DNA from: Sorghum bicolor
Lineage: Eukaryota > Streptophyta > Magnoliopsida > Poales > Poaceae
DNA length: 64,000 nucleotides
Reading direction: 5' to 3'
Assembly (NCBI RefSeq): GCF_000003195.3
Contig: NC_012872.2
Span: forward strand, 53,487,695 to 53,551,694
The position numbers and the translations under genes are program-made. The notes under the pieces were generated by a model. It ran no database searches. It saw only the letters and a program-made list of their open reading frames with translations, and was not told where the DNA came from. Positions 46,335 through 61,300 of the stretch are shown here, in pieces (the first letter of the stretch is position 1; the number at the start of each line of letters is the position of its first letter).

Positions 46335-49300
46335 TTTAGGTAATAGTTCTTTTTTAAAACAAATCAATGTGCCGAGTACAGACATATATAGCCCGAGGCT
46401 TGCTAACAATACTGGAGTAATTCCCTCCTAAATCTAAGGCATGCATATAATCTATTTCCTAAACTTAGCCACTGGTTGGTTGGACGATCTCCTGCTGCGC
46501 CACCTGGGCCTGGGCTGCAGTGCGCTCGGCTGCCCTGCGCACGTCGTGGGCACGCCTCCTCCTGGTGTAGGGGATGCCACACATGACATCTCTTCCCCCC
46601 TCGACGACTGGCTCGCCCTCGAGCCGAAAAGCTGGATACTTGGCGACAAACTCCTCCTTGTCTTCCCACGTAGCAGACGACGCCGGTTCACCCTTCCAGC
46701 GCACCAATACCTGCTGGACACCGCGAGCAAGACGGCCACGAATGACCTGGTCAGGCTCTGGGACGACGGCGCCGTGAAGGACAGGCGGTAGTGACGGTGG
46801 AGCAGCAGGCGCCGGGCCGATCCATTTCTTCAGAGGGCCCACGTGAAACACATCGTGTAGCTTGGCGTGCGGGGGCAACTCGAGGCGAACAGCTACCTCG
46901 TTGATGAGTTTCACATGGGTAGGGGCCGAAGTACCTGGGCTATAGCTTCCCTTTGGTGGCGATGGCCAGGGACGCCATTGGGCGCTGACGCAGGCGAAGA
47001 AGCACCCAGTCCCCCACGACATAAGACACCGGCTGGTGGGACTTGTCGTAGGCACGCTTCTGGGAGGCTTGTGCTTGCTCCAGGTGGTGCTTGACGTGTT
47101 CCAAGAATTCGGTGTGTTCGGCCATGGTCTTGGCAACCGCCGCCACGCGTGTCACCCGGCTCGTACGACCGAATGGTAGGTGGATCACGACCGTAGACCA
47201 CATGAAACGGCGTCTCCCGCAACGTGGACTGGTAGGCGGTGTTGTAGGTGAACTCCGCCCATGGCAGCCAACGGAGCCACTCGCGCGGACGATCGCCGGT
47301 GAAATAACGGAGGTACATGGCGATGACGCGGTTTGCTGCCTCCGTTTGCCCGTCGGATTGCGGGTGAAAGGCCGTCGTCATGTGTAGCTTGGCGCCCATG
47401 AGTCGAGCTCTCGCCAGAAGGTGGAGGTGAAGACCTGTCCAAGACCATGGACTGCGGCATGCCATGGAGTCTCACGATGTCTTTGAAGAACGCCTATGCC
47501 ACAGACTCCATAGAGTAGGGGTGAGCCAAAGGAATGAAATGACAATATTTACTGAAGCGATCCACCACCGTCAAGATGACGGACTTGCCGCGCACGCGCG
47601 GGAGGGCCTCCATGAAGTCGAGCCCTATGTCTGACCACACCCCGGACGGGACCGGCAATGGCAGCAGCAGGCCGGTAGGTAGTGCACGCGTGCACGGAGT
47701 CCTGGACGTGGCGGCGCATGTCGGGGAAGTGGAAGTTGCGTTGGAGGCGGTGGAGCGTGCGCTGCACTCCTTCGTGTCCATCCTCATGCACGACAGTGAG
47801 GATCTCCAAAAGCAGCGCGAGGACGGCAGGATATACAGCCGACCATCAAACGTGACCAGACCGTCTGTGACTGCCCACGGCGCACCGCGTGTGCCTGCTG
47901 CGATCTCGTCCCGCATGGCAACCAGGGCTGGATGGCCGACCTGGTCCCGTCGAAGGCGCGCCATGTAGTCGAAGTGCGGCGCGGAGATGGCTAGCACCGC
48001 GCCATCTGGTGTGTCACGCCGCAACAGGGCATCGACGACGACATTCTGGGCGCTCGACTTGTACTCCACCGTGAAGTCGAAGCCAAGCAGCTTCCCGACC
48101 CAGTGGTGCTGAGGGATCGTGGCGAGGCGTTGGTCGAGGAGGAACTTGAGGCTGTAATGATCCGTTCGGACGGCGAAGCGGCAACCCCAGAGGTATGGGC
48201 GCCAGTGGCGTATGGCGTGTACGAGGCCGATGAGCTCGCGCTTGTAGGCGGCGAGGGAACGGTGTCAAGGCGCGATGGGCCGGCTGAAGAAGGCGATGGG
48301 GTGCTTGTCCTGGAGTAGCACCGCGCCAAACGCGTGCATCGAGGCGTCGCATTCGACGATGAACGACCTCGTGAAGCTCGGGAGCGCAAGCACCGGGGCC
48401 GAGGTGACCGCCGCCTTGAGCGCCCAGAACGCTGCCGCTGCGTCGGCGTTCCAGGAGAAGCCCTCCTTCAACAGTGTCGTCAGTGGGGCGGCGATGGTGC
48501 CATAGTCGTGGATGAACTTGCGGTAGTACCCCGCGAGGCCCAAGAATCCGCGGACCGCACACGCGGTCCATGGCGACACCTTCGTCGGAGATGACGTGGC
48601 CGAGGTAGGCGATGGAGGAGACCCCAAAAGCGCACTTGGAGCGCTTGACGAAGAGCTGGTGCTGGTGCTGCACGGTGAGCACGGCGCGCAGGTGGCGGAG
48701 GTGGTCGGCCCAGGAGGAGCTGTAGATCAAAATATCATCAAAAAACAAAAGCACGAACCGGCGGAGGAATGGACGCAACACGTCGTTCATGAGCGCCTGG
48801 AACGTTGTCGGGCGTTGCACAACTCAAAATGGCAATGGGTACCCGAAACCCGAGTACCCGACGGGTTTTACCCGATAAGAACGCGGGTATGGAATGGATT
48901 TTGTACCCGCGGGTACGTTGTTGGGTGAAATCCTTTACCCATCGGGTATGGCGGGTACGGGTGTGGAATAGTAGTACCCATACCCGCGTACCCGTGGGTA
49001 AGAAATACCCGCAAAATGAGTAAGCAACCTACGCAATTTAGCCCATATAGCCCATGAACTGATTGGCTGAACGTGGGAAGTATTGAGCGTCTGGTGTGCT
49101 ACTAGTGCTACTATTAATTTGCTGGAAGTTGTTATGTTTAATTTCCTATAAGTTGTGATATTTAACTTGCTGAAAGTTGTTATATTTCTATTGAACTCAG
49201 GTATATTTTCGGGTATGGAATACCCGTCGGGTAAGAATTACCCGTCGGGTGCGGGTATGGAATGAATTTCTTACCCGTCTGCTTTCGCGGGTAACCCGAT

Positions 49301-52300
49301 GGAATAGATTTTGACTTGGCGGGTGCGGGTACGGGTGGCAAGTACCCATCGGGTACGTACCCGTTGCCATTCCTATGCACAACCCGAACGACATCACCAT
49401 GAACTCGTAGAGGCTGTCGTGGGTGTGGAACGCCGTCTTGTCGATGTTGGCCGCCCGCATGCGGACCTGGTGGTAGCCCGAGCGAAGGTTGAGCTTAGTG
49501 AAGAACTTGGTGTCGTGGAGTTCATCTAGCAGCTCGTCGACGACCGGAATGGGGAACGCATCCTTCACGGGGAACACATCCTTCACAGTGATGGCGTTCA
49601 AGGCGCGGTAGTCGACGCAGAATCGCCACGAGCCATCGGCTCTCTTGACGAGGAGAACCGGCGATGCGAACGCCGAGGAGCTTTTGCGGATGAGTCCCTG
49701 TTCCAGCATGGCAGCACACTGGTGTTCGAGCTCGTCCTTGTGCGTCGCTGGGTAGCAATAGGGTCGAACGGCGACTGGCAACGCCCCTGGCTGCAACGTG
49801 ATGTCGTGGTCACGGGAGCGAGGTGGGGGCAGCCCATGAGGCTCCGTGAAGGCGCCGTCGAACGAAGACAACATCACGTCAAGGAGGGACGCCGTGGCCG
49901 TGGTGGTGCAGACTGTGGCGGCCACAGGCTCCGGAACGGCGCACCAGAGCACCCGTTGGCCCTGCTGCTCGAAGGACATGATGCGCTAGACGAAGTCCTA
50001 AGTCACGGGCCCCAACGTGCCCAGCCACGGGGCGCTGAGGACGATGTTGAAGCCTGCCATCGGCATGACGAAGAGGTCGGTGATGAAGGGTGCGCCCTGG
50101 ATGGTGAACGCGGCCTGACGGAGGATGCCGGGGCAGGTGATCCACTCGTCGTTGGTGACCATGGCGGAGAGGCGCGGCCGGGGCAGTAGGGGCAGACCAA
50201 TGCGCCGAGCCGCGGACTCTGAGATGAAGCTGTGGGAGGACCTGGAGTCCAGGAGTCTAGCATCGCGACGGGGGAGGCGGACCCGACTGTGACGGTGATC
50301 TGGAGCGTGTTGCTGAAGTGGACGCCCGCCACGGCGTGGAGGGAGTAGCAGGGGCTGTCCTTGGTAGTGTCGTCCCCCGTCGGCTCGCCAACCTCCTCGA
50401 GGGCGCCCTCCACGAAGAACAGGCGCTTGCACACCCGGTTATGGCCGCGAACGAACTTCTCGTCGCAATTGTAGCACAGGCCGAGACGACGGCGTTCCTC
50501 TTGTTCGGCCGTCGAGAGGTGACGGATCGGCCGGCTCTCCGTGGATGTGGCCGGTGCTGCAGTGGTGGCCGCAGGCGGCGGGAGGATCGCCGGGCGCGGT
50601 GGTGGGACCGGTAGGGCGCGCTGCCCTTGCCGAGGGGGTGGTTGCACCGGCCGGTCGGTCTCCATCAACTCCACCTGGCGCGCCAGGCTCATGGCGGCTG
50701 CGAGCGTCTCTGGGTTGTGGACGCGGATGGCGTGGTTGAGTGGCGGTAGGAGGCCGCCGGTGAAAAGCTGGACGCGCTGAGCCTCGTCCAGACGACCCGC
50801 GCGAGGCAGGAGGGCCTGGAAGCGATTGGCGTACTCCTCCACGGTCCCGGTGCACCGACACTCGGTGGGCTCGAACAACGGAGCTGATCGGAGGGGAGGC
50901 CCAAACCGCAGGTGCAGGAGCTCCTTGAATCGCCCCCATGGCGGTGCGCCCTCGTCCTCCTGGAGTTGTGTGTACCAGAGTTGCGCGACGTCGTCCAAGT
51001 GGTACGAAGCCATCCACATGCGCTCCTCCGCCATGGTATGGTGCTGGCGAAAGTGGGATTCACACTTGTTTAGGAAGAGCAATGGATCGGTCGTGCCGTC
51101 GAAGTGGGGAAAGTTCCACTTGTGTTTGGGTATGTGATCTGGCTCGCGCGGCGCTTCCGAACGGTGGCCCTCGCCGCTGTCCGACGGCGAGGCGGACTTC
51201 TCCTTCATGGCCACCATATCGGCCTTCATGGCTGTCATGTCCGTGGTGAGGGTCTTCAATGTCGCCAAGACATCGGTGATGGAGGGCTCGCTCATGGCTG
51301 TGGAGGGCTGGGCGGAACGGGTGGGAGAGGATTGTTGAGACCTTGATACCAGGTTGTCAAGGGCGCGGTGATCTAGGGTAGGTGGCCCTCGACTACGGAA
51401 TTCGTAGTCTCCTGCCGTGTCTTCCAGTAGCGGAGGTTATGCCCCTCGCGGCTGCCTGGGCTTGGGAACTCACGAGAGAGAGAGAGAGAGAGAGACAGGG
51501 TTTAGGTAATAGTTCTTTTTTAAAACAAATCAATGTGCCGAGTACAGACATATATAGCCCGAGGCTTGCTAACAATACTGGAGTAATTCCCTCCTAAATC
51601 TAAGGCATGCATATAATCTATTTCCTAAACTTAGCCACTGGTTGGTTGGACGATCTCCTGCTGCGCCACCTGGGCCTGGGCTGCAGTGCGCTCGGCTGCC
51701 CTGCGCACGTCGTGGGCACGCCTCCTCCTGGTGTAGGGGATGCCGCACATGACAGATTCCTAGGGTTTGGTTTATAAAAGTATGACAAATCAACAGATAT
51801 CCTTGCCTATGACCTATCATCTAGATAACTACACTTGCTCCTCGACAGCAGTGGCTGCTTTGCGCTTGGCGTCCAGGCGTGAGCAATGGCGGTGTTGCTC
51901 AGGCTTGGTGTCCCCAGCACACTTCTTCATGGCGCCGCAATCGGCAGTGGCAGTGTTGAGCCATGCACATTCCTCTGCATCTGACTGCGCTTTGGTGGCA
52001 ACAGAAACGGTGGGGGATGAGACAGTCGCACTGGAGTAAAGAGTCCCCTGGGATGGTTGCATCGCACATGGAGAGGTTGGGTGAGAGTAGGGTTTGGGTG
52101 GTGTTAGGTTTCATGCACCAATCAAGTGAACCCAAAAGCTTAAGCTATTGGGAAGAGGTGGGCAATCCACTAATACTTGACAACACTCTCAGTCACTTGC
52201 AGCCAAAACAAGGCACAAACGTGGAAATAAAGAAGGGAGCAGAGGACTTAAAAGATGTCTCTACCAGGACTCGAACTCGAGATGGAAGTGCGTGTCCCAT

Positions 52301-55300
52301 AGCATGTTCTCTTAGGTGCCGTTTGGATATTGGGATATAGGGGATGAGATAGGGATAGGGAAATGAATGAATGACCAGAATTAAATGAGTGTGAAGAATG
52401 GATGGCTAAGATACAATATTCACTATCCCTATCCCTATCCCCCATCCCAATCCAAACATGCCATTAGATTTAGGATATTGAATAGTTATAATAAAAGGAA
52501 CCATGATTTGGTAACCAAACTGTACGAAGTGGACTCAATAAAATAAAAGAGGAAACTGAAAACGGTGTGAGACCAGGAAGGGGGAGGGCATCAACTCAAG
52601 GAATTGTGGATGGTTCCTTTAGCCTGTGTGCTTGGAGGATGACATCTGTATTATGTACTTACCATAACCCACCTTTCGTCATCGTGTACAAGCTATCTCT
52701 CTGACTGGCAAGAACTATCTGATTACGTTAACTATTTTTTTTTAAAAAAAACATCTGCTTTTGTCCATAGAATGCATGTTGAGAACAGTTTCTGTGTAGT
52801 CAACCTCTCAATAAGTGTACATGGATTTTCCGCTGTTATTGTTTTTTTCCTTTTGTTTATAGGAGCGTGATGAAATCTTTTTATGCTACTTCAACTTAAT
52901 TTGCCACTGAGCTAAGATTGCTGAAAAAGTTGCAATGCAGATAGAGTGAGTGAATTTGTTCAGTAGCCCCTGTCAAAGAGGAGAGGGTTGCAAAGCTGAT
53001 CTCAAGCACACTGATTTTCATATTTTTTTTAACTTGAGCATTTCATTTAATTTGTCAACCAAGGTTGTGCTTTTCATTACTTTTTTGTGTAACATTTGGG
53101 TTTTTTTTCTTCAGGCAAGCACTTCAACAATACAAAGGCGATGCAACTTCTGTTGTCACTGAAATAATCAACACAATTGAAGGAGGGCCTCCAGTTGATG
53201 TTTCTTCTGTCCGTTCCATGTAAGTCATCAACATCGACGTTTCCATGTTTACTCTTCCTAGGTTCTTCAATTTGTTGGCCCTGAGAACCGGTGTTCCATC
53301 ACCAAAAATATGCTCAGTTTAGTATGTTGCAATATTTAAAAAGTTCCATAAGTAATCATGTATATTAAGTAAGCTACAAAAATTTCAATTTCACAATCAT
53401 ATTTGATACTGAGGTTTTAAAAAACACAAGTGCTTTTAGCACGTGATGAACACTAGTTAGTACGTCATGAACGATATGGGTTGACTGCTTGTGTACTTGG
53501 ATTCATGACATCTACAATGAATTAGGAGCTATATTTTGCAGGTTTACCTGACTTTTATGTGTCCCATATATTTTATGAATATTTGGAACACTGTGACATG
53601 CTGAATTCACACCGTGATGCCTGAACCTGTGGATACGAAATCTGCTCTCATAGTTTTAATTTGGATTTACTTTGTACTACCTCCTGAAAACACAACTTTA
53701 AGCTAATTTTCACAGTAATATGTCTACAAAATCCAGTGAGATTTGTAATACTATAGTACTTTTTGACATAAATCTGCATATGGTTTTTGCATTTCCAATC
53801 TCAAATGGCGCACCATTGTTGCATTTTTTCCCTTTTTTTGGGGTAATTCTGCTACTGAACTTGCATCGCAGGTATGAGCATTTGGCAAAGAGCGCGGCAA
53901 CCATCTTTGATGATTCCCTTTCTGCTGATGCTTATCTTAATGTTCTGTACATGCCATCGACATTTCCACGATCTGAGAGGTCCCGACAGTCCAGAGATCC
54001 TATAGACAACCAATTCACGTCTGCTAGTTCCTACCTTGAAGATGGCCCTCGCAGCAATCTTGATAGTGTCCGATATGCTGAGTGCATTCACTACTTGCAA
54101 GATGTAAGATTTGTACTCATTAATATGTATGCCACTTTTTGTTTAGTCAATCAAATTTTGTTCTGTAAGGTTTCCCTTGAGTTTTCTTTTACTGTCTAGA
54201 TTCCCCAGTTCCACCATGCATATTAACACCTGAATCATGTATCCGTTCCTTCTCACCCTTCTCATCTGGAGTGGCCGATTTCCTAAAGAATCTTGGCATC
54301 TGAGCCACAATATTGCACCCTATTTAAGTTTTGGTCTCGCTACTCCTTTCGATTGCATTTTTAGAAGTTGGGTCTGATTCGATAATCCATCAGTTTATAT
54401 TGATTTTTTTTATTAATAATGATTTCTCCTGGATTCTTGCAGTATGCTCGGCCACAAATGCTTGCTTTCATGTTCAGGCATGGCCATTACACTGAAGCAT
54501 GCTCTCTGTTCTTCCCATTCAGTCAACCAACCACAGAAGGGGAAACATCTTTGTCTTCAATTCCATGGAGTGATCCTTTAACAACTGATTATGGGACAAT
54601 TGATGACTTGTGTGATCTCTGTCTTGGATATGGTGCTATGGCTGTTTTGGAGAATACAATACGGACAATAACACAATCGCCCACATATCATGAGGCACAC
54701 GTGACTCAGTACATGAACACAGTTCTCACTCGCATTTGCAACTATTGTGAAACACATAGGCATTTTAATTATCTCTACAACTTCCTGGTACTCTCAATAT
54801 CTATTTGAATCTCTCTTTGGATTCCATAGGTTCACTGATTTTGAGGCAATTTATCGTGGTGTGATGTGTCAGGTTCTAAAAGATGACCATGTTGCTTCTG
54901 GGCTTTGTTGTATTCAATTATTTATGAATTCAATGTCTCAAGATGAGGCTTTGAGGCATTTGGGACATGCCAAGGTATAATTACATCTTATATTCATTGT
55001 CTTTACCATCATAATACACTATCCTGAGTACATGTATGATAGCTCAGCCAACCATGTGCGTTGTTGACATGTATTTTGGAGAATGATTCTTGTGGATATA
55101 CCAATTGCATGTGTTATCAAAACAGTTAGGGTATAAAATCAATGTGAGTTAAGTCCCCATAATGTTTTTTCAATTTTGATTTACCCACATAATTTCAGGT
55201 TCCAAAATGTGATCTTTATTTAGACTATCACATCAATGAAAATAATATGGACCATGGTTCAGTAAAAAAATAACTATTTGGTTGTGTTGTCTTATGCTCT

Positions 55301-58300
55301 GTTTCTTATGATTGCAGACACATTTCGAAGAAGCCTTATCTGTACGAGATAGAACAATCGAGGCTACAAAGTTGGTATTGCGGTCTGCTCGGAATAAGAG
55401 CGCACCTGGAAAAATGACCAGGGAAACGATAATGAAATATTCCACTCGTGTTTCTTATCAGGTGAGGGAACTGTTTGTTTCTGTCTTTTGCTCTGATGCT
55501 TGGCTAGAGCTTCAATTCAAAGCTTCAGGAGCTGGTCATGGGTCGGGTAGAAGGGTTGGTTTGAGTAGCAGACTCGTTGTGACTTGTGAGCCCCCTGCTG
55601 AGGTTGTCGTTGTTTTTGTTATTGGCAATTGTTGTTTTTGTTGTCAGCGATTAGTACTAGTTGTCTTTCTATTTTGCAACCTTATTCGGCCTCGCAGAGG
55701 ACATTGAAGTGGTTGATTTGTATGGGGCTCTTTAATCTTTATCCCCTTTTTCGCTGTAATATAAAAGATGTGCAGCTCTCCTGTGCGTTCAGGGAAAAAA
55801 AATACATGGATTATGAATTTAATTTGAGGCTGATTCTCTTGGGGGTCCCAGCTAAATGTCTTGCATAAAGCCAAAGTGACTGTAGATTCAGTTAGCTCTA
55901 TATTTAATGTAACTTTGCCAATTTTGGCTCAAATGGCTAACCTAATTGCACATGTTGGAATTGTAGATGGATGTGGTGAAGGCCCTCAATAGTATAGATG
56001 GTCCTCAGTGGAAAACTTCCCTTTTTGGGAATCCAACTGACCCTGAAACTCTGAGGTTTGTATTATCTATTTGCCTTATAAGGTTGAATCCTTTTGAAAT
56101 GTTTAGGAGGCAACTACATTCCCAACGTCAATTGTGGCAAAGTTGGATTTACGTTTTCCAGATCATGGTTTAGATTAAATGTACCATTGTCAAGCTGTTT
56201 TAGGGTTTGTTTTTTTAACAGGTTTTCAGTGCTAGTTCATTGCAATGATTGTACACGAAGTCTGTCCTCTTATTGTTCATATATATACTGAATGATTATT
56301 AAGCTTAACCAAAGTGGCATGTTGGATGTGCTGGAACCCTGCCCATGGACACAGATTTTTTTTCTTCAAACACACATGAGATCAGCATATCATTTCATAT
56401 AAGAAGAAAGAAAAGTACACACAAGGGTGGATGAGGAGCTGTACTACCCAATACTCACACAGGAACACACCCAACACAAAGGATCTCTAAGGATAACTGC
56501 TAAACAGCCTAGAAAGGACCAGAAATGACCAGTAACCTGGAAAAAATCATGCACCCATAGAAAGGGACCTGACCAGGAGCTCTTTGGTAGACTCTTAGCT
56601 TCAGCCGAGGACCACAAGACATTTGACATCCTAGTTCGACCTCATTGTTCCCCCATTGAGACTAGGCCTTATAAGTTACATTCTTCAGATTTTGCCTGTC
56701 TGCTTATGAGCATTGTTTATTAGATCAGAGTTTTGTTACATGGGGACTCACTGCTCTTATCTATTCTAATCCTGTGTATATGGTTAATATCATTCATTTC
56801 TATTGGAATGTCACATATCTTGGCCATTACTAGTATTAATCACAGACCATATCCTTTGCTTCATGTTAACATACTCAGTAGCCTGACAGTTGGCTGCCTT
56901 TGATTAGGCTAGATCAGAGGAGAATTACTCCTTTTATGTACACTCGCCTGTATATTGATAATATGACCTGCAGCAATGGGGGAGTCATTCTGCCTCCCAG
57001 TTTTATTTGCTTTCAAGTTCATCGTGCTTAGTCAACTTGTCCTTTTCTTTATCATTTGATGAAACTACTTTTTCAAAACTGTACGCTTATTATTTTGCAG
57101 GCGAAGGTGCATCGTTGTTGAAACGCTGGCTGAAAAGCATTTTGATTTAGCTTTCAGAATGCTTCATGAGTTTGATCTCCCAGGTATAAATACCGGATTG
57201 AGTATGTGCTTTGTTCATTTGATACTCAGAATTGATGTCTTTTAACATGTTCCGAAGTACACGGCTCTTTACTTCAATTAACTTATTGTCTGCTTTGGTT
57301 CAGCTGTTGATATTTATGCTGGTGTAGCTGCATCCCTCGCAGAAAGGAAAAAAGGGGGCCAGTTGACAGAATTCTTGAAGAATATAAGGGGGACTATAGA
57401 TGATGATGAATGGGATCAGGTTATAAGTGCTTTCCTTTTTGACAATCTCAATTTTACCTTGTAGGAAATCTGAGAAATAATATGAACATTTTTTGCATTA
57501 GATTATAATTATTCACGGCAAGTTCTGTTAGAACTAGGGTTTCATCATCTTGGGCCAACCCTAACCAGGGTGGCAATATAGGGCATGTTTGGTTGGGTGG
57601 CCAACCCCTGGCTAGGCCTGCTGGAGCTAAGATGTGGGTGTTTGGTTCTCTGTTTTTGGGTCTTAGCCAGGCTTAAGTTGGCCTCCGTACAAGCCTTAGC
57701 CTGGCTCGCAGAGAACGACCGGGAGGTCCGTTTTTCTGGGGCCTGGCTTGGCTAAGCCCCGCGCTCGGTCTCATCACCGCTCATGGTGCTCGCAAGCGCC
57801 AGGCCCCGCCCGGTGGCCGCCATGGACACTAGCGCATGCGTGCCCTATGCGCGTTGGCCTGCATCCTCGCCGTGGCGGCGCGGTGCGTGTCGGAGACTGT
57901 GGAGCTGCGGCCGGCCATGGACGAGGTGGTCCCAACCGGCAGGCCCGGGCGAGGCACCGGAAGGAGTAGCCCACGTGGACGCGGAATACCCGCTAGGGGG
58001 TGCCGCCCATGGAGTCGGTGAGGGGAACCCCGGAGGAGCACCTGCGACCATGGCCGCCGGCGAGGCTCACCATCAGGAACCTGGAACGGCCACATGGAGA
58101 TGTGCCCTAACCATGGGTTGTGGAAGGATGGCCAGGGTGCACCCTGTGGAGGTGCCGGCAGCGGCGGCTACCGCCACGGCCCCCCCACCCCTGCTCGGCC
58201 CGGGGGGGGGGGAGATGACCAAGAAGCGACGATTGTGGTGGAGTAGCGGCGAGAGCGGTCGAGGAGGACGAGGACCCGGGGCGGACACCGAGACGACCTG

Positions 58301-61300
58301 AACTCCCTGCTGGAGCTCCTCCATGACAAGGTCGTCACGGACCTGCAGGAAGGTGGGGAAGCTGACGAGTAATCACGTCCAAAGGTGAGCGTAGCGGTCA
58401 CTGAGCCCGCGAAGGACGTTGAGGACCAAGATACGGTCCTCCACGGGCCAGCCAAGGTCGCCGAGAGAGTCCGTCATTCCCTTCCTCTTGCGGCAGAACT
58501 CGCTGACGGAGAGGTCGCTCTGGACGAACGTCCGGAAGCTCGCATCAAGACGCAGAGCCCGGGCCTCGGCGTTGCGCAGAAACTGGCCCTGGAGCGTCAG
58601 CTAGGCCCCACGAGCGTTCGGAGTGTTGCGGACGAGGTCGTGGAGGTCCAGGGAGATCGTCCCTAGAATCCAGGAGAGGACAATGCTGTCAAGGCGCAGC
58701 CACGAGGCGGTCGGGACCGCGCCCGCGGCGTCGAGGAGGACGTGGTTGTCGAGGGCGTAGCAGCAGAGGGTGAGGAGGACCAGGTCCTTCCAGCGGGCGT
58801 AGGAGGGTGACTCCGGCTCGAGGACGATCGGGACCAGGAGCCGGATGTTCTGGCCCCCCAGCCTGATAGTGAAGCTGTACCACGAGCGGGTCGGCTGGAT
58901 CGTGCCAGATGACCGCGGTGTGGGACACGCGGGGACCCGTCGAGCCGGAGGAGGTCGCCCCGACGTCGTGCGAGGTAGGGATGATGAGCAGCTGCTCCGC
59001 CTCGGCGATCTGGCGAGCCAGGGCATCGGCCGCATCGCGCTCGCGCTCCCAAGCGAGGGCGGCCGCTCGCACGCGCGTCTGGCCTTCTGCAGCAGCAGCA
59101 CGGGCAGCGGCGAGGGCGGTGGCGAGGGTGGAGGTCGGCGGCGGAGGTGGTGGGGGAAAGGCCGCGCCCACCAGCATGCCCAGTCCAGCAGCGTGGGCCG
59201 CAGCAGCGCCCAGTGGCATCCCCAGGCCGGCAGCATGGGCAGTAGCTGCTATGGTGTCGGCATCAGCGTTCTCGGCGGCCTGGACGTCATCTGTAGAAGG
59301 CGCTGTGCCCGCCGCTGCCATGAGAAGGCGAGCAGCAGCGACGGCACCGGCTGGAGGAGTGGCGGCGCCGGCGGCCTGCGCCCTGGCCCGTGCCCCTGCG
59401 TCCCGCGCGGCCTGCTGAACCTCGGTGGCCTGCGCCCCGGCGGCCTGCGTGCCCACGGCCTGCGCCCACGCACAGTAGGGGAGAGGGGGAAAAACGTTGA
59501 AATAAGTGGGTGGAGGAGGAGGAGGAGGTCGCTGGCCAGCCATGGCGCCCGCGACGGTGGCCCAGGGAAGGCTCACCGGCCTGCAACACTCATACTCTAA
59601 CAAGTTCTTTTGGAACTTTAAGTTCTGCTTGTTAACATACGAGCTTTATCTAAATGTGTAATGTCAAATATTTGTATTTAACACTATAGTCTTATTTGGC
59701 AGTCCCCCTTGATGTTCTAACTGACTGATTTACTGATATTTGTTAACTTTCAGGTTATTGGTGCTGCTATAAATGTTTATGCCAACAAGCATAAAGAAAG
59801 ACCAGATCGCCTCATCGACATGCTAATCAGCAATCACAGGTAGCCACTGCTAACAACAGGAACAAAATTGTAATTAGTGTTACAGATGATTATATTACCT
59901 AAATTGCAGCATTTTGTTGTCTGTGGACAACGAAGTACTGACCTCAATATTTCATGCCTGGATAGTGCTTACTGTCAGTAAGCATTGGTGCTTATAATGA
60001 ATTCCTTTTCTGATCCTGCACTTTTCTAAATAATTTATAAACTTGCAGGAAAGTACTTGCTTGTGTTGTCTGCGGACGTCTAAAAAGTGCGTTCCAAATA
60101 GCCTCACGAAGTGGAAGTGTCGCTGATGTTCAATATGTTGCTCATCAGGTCAGTTATCTTTTTTCTTTTAAATTTACAGATGTTTCGTACTTATTAGTTA
60201 TCGAATGAATTTATGTCATGTTGCATCTATCATCAATGACTTGCACTCCCCCTGCTCCCCTTCCAAACTATAGTTCAACTTTGTACTACTCCCTCTGTCC
60301 CAAAATTGCTGTCATTTTAGCTTTGCAAGCAAGTCCCACAAAGAGTGTCGTTCGGCTAGCTAAGTCCTGTGCCTATAGGAATCAGTTATAACATTGACAG
60401 GACATATGAGCAATTAATGAAGCATGTCCCAGAAAGTGTCCTGATTCATTGTTTAAGGAAAAATACTCTATGGAAGTGCATGTTTTGGAGTGAAAAAGTT
60501 GCTGCAGTGATGGATATCAATTGCGCATTGTTCTTTGTGGCTGTATCAAAGACAGGAAAGCATGTCCATTAACTCTGCACCAGATGTGTAGTGATTACAC
60601 TTCTTTCTTGGTATACGCCATAAATCCTAAAACGACGGTAAATTTGGGGTGGAGGGAGTAAGTCAAAACTTTGACTAAATTTTTGTTAGAAAAATATATC
60701 AGCATCTACGAGTTCAAATAAACGCACGAAGGCATATTTCATGGATAATTTAATGAAACTATTATATATTATAGATGTTAACCCAATTTTCTATAAACTT
60801 GGTCAAGGTTAGAGAAGTTTGACTTAAGACAAAAGTAAACTGAACTATAATTTGGAACGCCGGGAATAAGTTAAGTATCTTCCACTCATCAGTTGCTGTA
60901 GTATCTGGTTTGGCCCCTTAATGGGCAGGGTCAAGTCTGAAATTTTTTTCTAATTATTTGTTTGGTCTGTGAACTTTAAGAATCGTGGCATCAATCACGT
61001 CCATGAGAAATGCCATTGGTCTCCAATTAGAAAATGAAGTCTGTGAAGTTTTCTTGAGTAATTGACACAACACAAGGAAGCCACCTATTTCTGTTGTGCA
61101 ATTATCTAGAAGTTTTGATTTAAGTCTAAAAATAATACACTTATAAGTTTAGGGTCTTAAATATATGTGCCCTCGAAGTTGAGTGACAAAAAAACATGAC
61201 TCCTCCCATAGGGGTACAAGAGATGTAAGCACGATGTGATACATATTGACGAGTGTACGCAATTTCAGTACTTATACTCGCCAATTTCAGTACTTATCGC

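Larger units (their letters stand above)
46183..51754 (-). mobile_element. Ty3/gypsy chromovirus-like element, ~400-bp LTRs
   Basis: LTRs at 46183-46588 (406 bp) and 51355-51754 (400 bp) begin TGTCAAGGGCGCGG and end GCACATGACA or ACACATGACA. They differ at a few bases and in GA-repeat length. The duplication GATTC flanks the element (46178-46182 and 51755-51759). On the minus strand TGGTATCAAGG follows the 5' LTR by three bases, and GAGGGGGGAAGAGA precedes the 3' LTR. Gene order gag-PR-RT-RH-IN with a chromodomain-like end is that of chromoviruses. It is antisense to the host gene, in intron 24. Confidence 0.93.
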
